A stretch of DNA of 64,000 nucleotides from Candolleomyces eurysporus (Eukaryota > Basidiomycota > Agaricomycetes > Agaricales > Psathyrellaceae): positions 1-64,000 of the forward strand of contig JANBPK010000874.1 of the NCBI GenBank assembly GCA_027579435.1, read 5' to 3'. The notes below the pieces were generated by a model. That model ran no database searches, had not been told where the DNA came from, and worked only from the letters and a program-made list of their open reading frames with translations. Both the position numbers and the translations under genes were made by a program. Below are positions 57,590-64,000 of this stretch, one piece after another. Each line of letters begins with the position of its first letter. Position 1 is the first letter of the stretch.

Positions 57590-58210
57590 AGTGTGCTTTC
57601 TAACCTTCGGTCTCAAACTTGTCAGTGGGGAGCGAAAGGTCAATGATAGGATGCCCCGCTCGAGAGTTCGTCGGAATGTGGTCCGTTGTACCTTACAGTT
57701 CTTCGAAAGTTCGTCATCAAGAGATCGGTCGCGCCTCCTGCTCAAATTGGTTCTTTTGCTTCGACCAAAGGTATCAGACGCTCGAGATCGGCCCCAGGAG
57801 ACGGGATCAGCGGGATTCAGCTAGTGCGAAGACGATGGTCGCGACGGATGCAACACCACCGCCACCGATGACGACGAAAGCCTTGTTGAAGACGAGGGGT
57901 TTGGTTCGTGCCAGGAAGAGACCGATTACTTTGACGATCCAGGAAGAGCTTGAACGGCTTGCAAGGATATCTGTTTTCCTTTCTCCCTCTCTATCTATGC
58001 TATGGTCAGCTAACGGTCTAGAGTCAAGATCGTTCCTCCAGAGAATAAGGTTCTGCTTTCATACTCGATTGCGTTGTGTATCCGAACGTGAGAACCATCC
58101 CGCCGACGCAGATGATTGCCGCTCTCAAAAGCACCAGTCCGCCTGAGGGAGGGATGTGGAAAGAGTCGATGTACCATCGTCCGCTCTGGGCTGGCCGGTC
58201 TGGATGAGCG
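57590..58210 (+). pseudogene. clp1 relic 6
   Basis: Parallel to relic 5: GGTTTGGTTCGTGCCAGGAA with GAGACCGATTACTTTGACG, AGTCAAGATCGTTCCTCCAG, and TGTGTATCCGAACGTGAGAA with CCATCCCGCCGACGCAGATG. Its 3' flank (ATCATGATCTTTCGTTATCA) is shared with the flank of relic 5 at 54835, showing that the two units were copied together. Confidence 0.75.
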
Positions 58211-58734
58211 TTCCTTTCGGATTTCCTCCACGTTCATTCTTGCTCTCCCAGGCACCATCTCCCTCGTCATTCATTTTCGACATTCGAAATCTTCTATCAT
58301 GATCTTTCGTTATCACTGTTCTGTCTAATTGTCTTCAATTCAGCTGCCCTTCAGTCCGACGGCTTCCAGAAAATAGCGGCTCATCGTGAAAATATCAGGA
58401 TCAGGCTTGTGGCTAAACTTGCGCACCAGGTATTCAGCGTGTACCCAATGCAAATGTTTATACCTCCGGTGGAGCGTGTATGAAGAGGAGTGGGATGGTA
58501 GGTGATGTACGTCCTGTCTGAGGGTGCACATCTTTGGTCCTGAAACACGCGCGACATTTTAGGGGTGCATTGCAGGATGCGAGGCTGGGATCTTACTGTA
58601 GTTTGCTTGTACTATAGTTTAAGGCTCAGAACACCGGCGTTCCGGAACTGGACCCAGTCCGGTTAATGACTATGACTATGACTAGACTAAGTACAATACA
58701 GAGCAATTCTTCCGGTAACCCGAGTACACTGCTC

Positions 58735-58890
58735 GTAGATCCAAGCTGAAGGCGACCAGGCACTTTGCACTGGCGAGGATGCACCCATCAGATCCTACTG
58801 CCATGCATAGGCCAAGTCCGGCTGCAAACCCAAGCCGAGCAGCAATTTGACCTCTGGGAGATAAGCTGCACCATAGCGACCTTCGATATC
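58735..58890 (-). pseudogene. H5, 3' fragment
   Basis: AAGCTGAAGGCGACCAGGCACT...GAGGATGCACCCATCAGATCCT...CGACCTCTGGGAG-type sequence repeats the last exon of H2 (YLPEVELLLGLNLQLD...PIGCILARTE on the minus strand). The remainder of H is absent. Confidence 0.6.
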
Positions 58891-59153
58891 GACAGCATAC
58901 TCGACTCTAATATCCGAGGTTATCGCATGAGACAGGACTAGGGGACGACCAGAGGGACAAGGGCATAGCTACATACACCTGGTATACACATTTAGCGGCA
59001 ACTGTTGACAATTTTCACCGGCTGTTGGCGAGTCTTGCTATCATTCGGCGAAACCAGAATTGAATACACCAACTTTTGCTGTATGTTGGCGTGGAACGGT
59101 GACTGTTGGTGACAGTTGGCGGAGGCGCTTTCGACGTCTGGTGTCGCCGAGCA

Positions 59154-61580
59154 ATGCCGAGTGACGCCGAACTTTCTGGCTCAGGGGGTATTACCGGATC
59201 AATGAGAGGGAAGCATGGGAATTCACCAGCTTTCTTTCAGCCACGACCTGTATTTGGGGCCAGGATGACCTCCAGGGCGAAGCTCACATCATCTAAACCA
59301 TTTTTGCGTTGGCCTTGGTCGAAAAAGCGGAATGTTGACCAAACTGTCGGGCAGCAGCCTCAAGATCGGCCTGAGGTACCAACACAGCTCGAGGCCGATG
59401 TCTTGGACCGAACCAACGCTGGGCGCACTCAACCGACTAAGAGCAGCGAAGAGCAGCGACTTGAAGATCCAACTTCCAGGAAGGCCAGTTCGTGTCCGAG
59501 CAACTTGGAGGTACAAGCCACCGGAGCGTCGTCAATCATTTTCCCCGATGCAACCAATTTCAACATCGGGACCCTGCAAATCAATGCTCATCAGCATGAA
59601 TCTGGTGAGTCGCCAGAGATCTATGATCTATGACTTCAATTTCGCTCCCAGTCCGATTCATATTATATTTGTATCTCAGGATGGGAACTACTGATGCAGA
59701 ATATTGCCCCAAATGCACTGTACGATTCCGAATGTCGCTTCGATTCACCAAAATGTGACGAAGACACCCGTGTGGAGGTGATCGGAGAGCTTATGGGGTG
59801 GATTCAAGACCGGAAGTCACCTCAGCGTTTACTATGCATGACAGGCGCTGCTGGTTCAGGAAAGTCGGCATTGCAGCAGACGGTCGCAGAGGAGTGCTCC
59901 GGGCTGGGGATTTTGGCCTCGACATTCTTTTTCTCGTCCACCGATTCTACTCGAAACACAGTGTCTGCTGTGATTCCGACAATCGCATACCAACTAGGGT
60001 CCAATAACCCTACCCTCCGAGAGGCCATTTCGGCAGCCGTGACTAAGGATCCGCTAATATTCAAGAAATTGCTGAAGCCGCAAATGAACAAACTCGTCAT
60101 TGGTCCCATGGAGGTCCTTTCCCGAGCCATCCCAACACCCGAGCTCGCAGCCCTCCCTTACGCCATCCTCATCGATGGATTGGATGAGTGTACCGATGGA
60201 CCGCGCCAAAAAGAGCTTTTGGTAACTATCCATGATTGTCTCCTCCAAAACGACGCGCTTCCTTTCCGCATTTTCATCTCCAGCAGGCCAGAACTGGCTA
60301 TTCGTGACGTTCTGAAAAAGTCCGGATGTCTCCACCAAAAGGCATATCACATCCAACTCAGCAACCAGTACGACGCCAGTGGTGACATTCGTCGCTCATT
60401 ATCGAGGAGGTTCCGCGATATAGGCCAACGATGTGTTGATCCTCGAGCACAATCCCCCTCATGGCCGTCAGAGGAAGACATTAAGACCCTGGTCGTTAAC
60501 GCGTCCGGGCAGTTCGTCTACGCAGCGACGGTGATCAAATTCGTGTCGGAACAACGAAGTTCGCCCGTGGACAGATTGCGAGCGGTCATTAACTGGACAC
60601 CCGAGGACCAAACGCAGCCCTTCGCCGCACTGGACCTCCTGTACACCAACATTCTATCTGCTGCTAAGGAAGCATACGAGTCAGCAAACCCAGGGCGGGA
60701 TTTCCTCCTATGGCTCAGGGTGTACCAGCTACTTGGGGATGGTACTTGGACTCCTGATGTGGTTTTTTCTGCTGCCGAGGTGAATGTACTTCTCGGTTTG
60801 GAAGCCACCGCACATCAGGTGCTCATCTCTGATTTACGGTCTCTCGTCACCACGGTGGACGCCGTGCAGGCTACTCCACCATCACCTCTCCAACATCTCA
60901 AATTTTACCACAAATCCTTTGTGGATTTTCTCGACAGTGCCAGTCGTTCGAAGAGCCTCTTTGTTCCAGACTCCCGTGGTGTCGAATTTGTTATTGAGTC
61001 CTGTATTAGCGCCCTGGACAGGGATGACAGCAGCGGTATGTGCGGATTCATGCTATTGTGAACATATCTTCCTGACTCTCAACGTAACCCTGGTGTCTCA
61101 GTACCTCTTTCAGTTGCTGGATTCATATGCCATTTCCTTCTGAAACCATTGGGAGACCCTGGGTGCGGATCACCTCTCTTCGAGGCCATCTCGCATCATC
61201 TCCCCCAGGCAACAAGGAGATGGGAAAAGGTGGAAATGTATGTCTCGGAGGACTCTGAGAGGTATCAGTTAGCCGAACCCCAGCATTTCCCCTCATTCTT
61301 CAAACCAGTATTCGATGGTTGGCTGGTGTTCTTGTCACATGCTCTTCTGGAGCACGAGGTAAGTCGTGAACGACCTCTCATCTCAAGCCCCTATTGACTG
61401 ACACCTTCATCACAATTGCTCCAGAACCGTGACCAAGAAACCTATCGAAGAATCCGGACTTCATACGACAAGTGGGAGCAGATATCCAAGTCCATGGAGG
61501 AGACAGTGCGACAAACTTCAGGGAGCCTCGTATCTTGGCTCAATCAGCCGATGTCTCTTGATCTCCGAGAAGCATTGTAG
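59154..61580 (+). CDS. NACHT-domain STAND NTPase, full length
   Basis: Exons 59154-59604, 59680-61035, 61102-61358 and 61425-61580 sum to 740 codons. The N-terminal 140 residues are basic and disordered, then IIFPDATNFNIGTLQINAHQ precedes the domain. The linker helix GWELLMQNIAPNALYDSECR leads into the NACHT: Walker A MTGAAGSGKSAL at about 205-212, FFFSSTDSTRN, IPTIAYQLG, Walker B AILIDGLDEC at about 311 and IFISSRPEL at about 353. The helical part follows with KTLVVNASGQFVYAATVIKF and the conserved FYHKSFVDFLDS. No WD, ankyrin or TPR repeats follow; the C-terminus ends after a helical stretch (SWLNQPMSLDLREAL). In fungi such proteins are linked to non-self recognition, but this one has no identified effector. 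Confidence 0.85.
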
Positions 61581-61914
61581 ACACAACTCAGCCACATGTT
61601 CAATCGAATTGTATGATCATCTACTAGGCGATTCAGGATCCCTCGGCTGACCGAAGTCGGATTAGGGGCACGATCCCTGTTTGTGCTGATGGGCAATGAA
61701 GGTATGTCTGACCAGAGAAAACAAGTCTTCCCAGTAGCTTTGGATGGGTTTTCGACCCGGGTAAATCATCCTTTCAGAATACGGGACATGGAATTATGCT
61801 TTTCCAAAGATCTTGGTGCTTTACAATCTAATCGGGGCTCCTCGAGAAAGTGCAAGGCTAGGACGGAGTTTTTGAATATGATGGAGACGGAGCCATTCTT
61901 CTGGTAACTTGCTG

Positions 61915-62640
61915 CGCGTAATTTTAAGCTGAAGGCGACCGTAGCACTGGCCAGGATGCACCCTTTGGATCCTGCTCGCACGTATAGGCTAATTCCAGCT
62001 GCAAACCCGAGCCAGCTCGCAGCAACTCGACCTCTGGTAGATAAGCGGCTCAATAGCGATCTGGAGAATATGTATTCTGTGTTGATGCAACTGCCGCAGT
62101 ATGACTTTTCCGCATCCTTACCTGCTCCTGTTCTGTTTTCAGGCTCTCTTCCTCATGTCGCTTCGTTTGCACAGCTGCGACCCTAAGTCATGTCTCAAAA
62201 GTATGTCGCTGACATCCAGCTCTTCGATCGGTGATGACGCATGATGTCGCAAAGGACTTCGCTACTCGCGGCGCCCTCCGAGCAAAACCACCCTAACGCC
62301 CAACCATAACATTNGGGGGTAGCTGGAAGCGTTTCGTCGGCGTACCAAGGGGCTTCTGCGTGGGTTTCATTAGAAAACGCGGCATTTTAGTTCGCTTCAT
62401 TCAAGAGAGATGTAAACTGACCAACATCTACTGTCGTGAAAGAGCGCAGGGGTGCGAGATTTTCCGGTGCAAGTACATTCTTGATGCCCTCGTTCCATTA
62501 CCTCGCTGGGATTAAACGGCCGCTGCTACGGCTATACAAAAGTGAAGGGAGTCCTCCACACATGAAAACACAACAGGCGTCAGGGGACGCACGAAAGCTT
62601 GTACAAACAGCAACAAACATCATGGGCTCATATTGACCTC
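61915..62640 (-). pseudogene. H6, unknown minus-strand family, decayed
   Basis: Contains the H last-exon sequence (AGCTGAAGGCGACCGTAGCA, GGATGCACCCTTTGGATCCT) and, further upstream on the minus strand, GTACTTGCACCGGAAAATC and AGCCGTAGCAGCGGCCGTTT equivalents of the YLP block. An N with a G5 run at 62314 lies inside. Frames are broken. Confidence 0.45.
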
Positions 62641-62953
62641 AGGTATGTTCAACCAGGGAGTCGAAGGAGAGAGGCACAACTGTCAGATTGCTGGCAAGCA
62701 GCGGGGAGGCGAGAAGTAATGGTCAACGAGTTTGACCTTGCGACGAGATTGATTCCTTCACGCACATCACACGACAACAGCGTGGGGCTGGGTTGATGTC
62801 TTCTCAAGGCCTCGAGGACTCGAGACCCTTAAGCCCGTTTCAAGGATCTTTCCAATTGAGGTTGTCTGAGTATTACTTACACGATGAAACCATGCTTTAA
62901 GTCATTCATAAGCTACTGCCTTTAACTTTGACTCTCACTTTCCACTCCTCAGA

Positions 62954-64000
62954 ATGACTACTGTCTTCGGGCATTCATCGAACTCGTTGGACTCAGCCGA
63001 TCCGGGTTCAGCTAAGCTCCAGAATTCTCTCGCCGAAAGCGAAGTCGCGTTGACGTCGATTAAATCTCGTCCTTCGCATGAGCCCCCCAACTCCCATATA
63101 ACAGTTCCGGACACCGCCACCAATGACAAAGCTCTCTCGGCTGAGCCCTTGATCGAAGGCCAACATCCTGCACCTGAGTGCCAGTCCTTCCCGCTTGAAG
63201 GAGACACTTCTCCATCTCATGCGCCTAAGCTTCAAACCTTCGCGACCGAAGGAGAAGTTCCTCTCCCTCTCCCACCTAGGTCTCAAGCCCCCAGCTCTCC
63301 GCGTGAATCCCAAGCCCCCACGGCCTCCAGAAGAGCTTCTCCGCCCAGTCCGCCTAAACCCCAAGCCTCCGCAACTGAAGCGAAAGCTTCTTCGTCTAGA
63401 TCCCAGGCCTCAACAAGCGAAGGAAAAGGTACTCCGTCTCCTCCGCAAGCCTCTGCAACCGAGGAGAAATCTCCTCGCCCTCCCCCAACGACACCCCAAT
63501 CCCCCAAGAATGCAAGAAAACCTTCTTCGCTTCCTCCATCTAAACTCCAAGCAGCCGAAGGGGAAGGTACTACGTCTCTACTGCCGTCCCAAGCCTCCAC
63601 GACGGATGTAAAGGCTCCTCACCCTCCTCCGCCTCCTCCGCCTCCTCCGCCTAGGTTCCAAGCGGTTGAAGGAGAAGTTACTCCATCCCCATCGCCGTCC
63701 CAAGCCTCGAGGACTGATAGAAGTGCTCGGCACCCTCATAAGCCTCCTCCGCAATGGTTCCAAGCGGTCGAAGGAGAAGGTACTTCATCTCCACTGCCAC
63801 CCCAAGCGTTGAAGACCAGTGTAAAGCCCCGGCACCTTCTTTCGCCTTCTCCACAAGGGTCTCAAGCGGTCGAGAGAGAAAGTACTCCGTCTCCACTACC
63901 ATCCCAAGCCTCGCAGACCAACGTAAAGGCGCCGCACTCTCATTTGCCTCTTCTACATGGGTCCCAGGTCCTCGAAGGCGAAATTACTTCGTCTCCACTG
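62954..64000 (+). CDS. G6: N-terminal repeat region of a G-family protein (runs off window)
   Basis: ATG 62954 follows CTCAG as in G1 and G2. The first residues (MTTVFGHSSNSLDSADPGSA, then LQNSLAESEVALTS) resemble the G1/G2 start. The frame stays open for 349 codons to the window end without any stop. It consists of Pro/Ser/Ala/Glu-rich sequence with repeats of roughly 36 residues built on FQAVEGEGTSSPLPPQA, plus a CCTCCG run (PHPPPPPPPPPPRF). No G domain is reached. Of the G copies it has by far the longest repeat tract. Partial at the 3' end. Confidence 0.7.
   Translation, partial: MTTVFGHSSNSLDSADPGSAKLQNSLAESEVALTSIKSRPSHEPPNSHITVPDTATNDKALSAEPLIEGQHPAPECQSFPLEGDTSPSHAPKLQTFATEGEVPLPLPPRSQAPSSPRESQAPTASRRASPPSPPKPQASATEAKASSSRSQASTSEGKGTPSPPQASATEEKSPRPPPTTPQSPKNARKPSSLPPSKLQAAEGEGTTSLLPSQASTTDVKAPHPPPPPPPPPPRFQAVEGEVTPSPSPSQASRTDRSARHPHKPPPQWFQAVEGEGTSSPLPPQALKTSVKPRHLLSPSPQGSQAVERESTPSPLPSQASQTNVKAPHSHLPLLHGSQVLEGEITSSPL
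63540..64000 (+). repeat. Coding tandem repeats in G6 (period about 36 codons)
   Basis: Units share TTCCAAGCGGT(T/C)GAAGGAGAA...ACT...TC(T/C)CCA...CCAAGC, near 63540, 63655, 63757, 63862 and 63960. Spacing is about 105-115 bases, and the reading frame is kept. A hexanucleotide run (CCTCCG) of about five units lies at 63623-63652. Confidence 0.75.

Noticed and set aside
62954..64000. Minus-strand open frames with repeated SxLxxAWDL-type sequence opposite G6
   Set aside because: They are antisense readings of the G6 repeats. The plus frame continues without a stop from a start that matches G1 and G2.

Overview
The window is nuclear DNA of a filamentous basidiomycete, most likely an agaricomycete. 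The evidence is genes split by many 45-65 nt GT-AG introns, a clampless-1 (Clp1) type gene, DUF6533 and DUF6699 type proteins, mpaB-type oxygenases, and NACHT P-loop proteins. I cannot name the genus. Seven single ambiguous bases (near 11730, 18929, 26125, 39505, 41310, 55690 and 62314) lie in or next to homopolymer runs. This points to a draft assembly with homopolymer indels, and two gene models need a one-base correction at such places.

Left part (1-39,800), mostly housekeeping. CWC22 splicing factor (-); a LACTB2-type metallo-beta-lactamase (+); an mpaB-type oxygenase (-), which is duplicated in tandem together with the 3' half of the lactamase gene; calcipressin (-); CCDC124/Lso2 ribosome factor (-), also duplicated in tandem; a secreted serine carboxypeptidase (+); an HMG-box protein (-); a single-pass membrane protein (+); a conserved unknown (-); a DUF6533-type membrane protein (-); the WBP1/OST48 oligosaccharyltransferase subunit (+); a fungal rhodopsin-like protein (-); a DUF6699-type protein (+); a U6 snRNA gene (+); an F-box protein (-); an intron-containing tRNA-Trp-like gene or SINE head (+); and a 623-residue single-exon conserved unknown (-).

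Right part (39,857-64,000), an expanded accessory array. It begins with one nearly complete clp1-like gene. After it a module is repeated six times: a clp1 gene or relic, a minus-strand unknown here called H, and a plus-strand GTPase-like gene here called G. G1 (42805), G2 (46913), G4 (52777), G5 (56201) and G6 (62954, runs off the window) are ordinary members. G3 is fused in frame behind the front half of a NACHT NTPase, giving a fully open five-exon chimera of 499 residues (49290-51001). A separate complete NACHT gene (59154-61580) lies in the sixth unit. All downstream clp1 copies are decayed, while every G copy keeps an open spliced frame, so G is probably the part under selection. G proteins differ most in the N-terminal Ser/Thr/Pro-rich region, which is built of tandem repeats with a different period in each copy, and in their nucleotide-binding motifs. 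This array of P-loop proteins, with hypervariable ends, a STAND chimera and a sexual-development gene at its edge, is the most interesting feature of the window. A role in self/non-self recognition or development is only an inference.

Coordinates of spliced genes were derived by hand from splice consensus, frame continuity and family similarity recalled from memory; no search was run.
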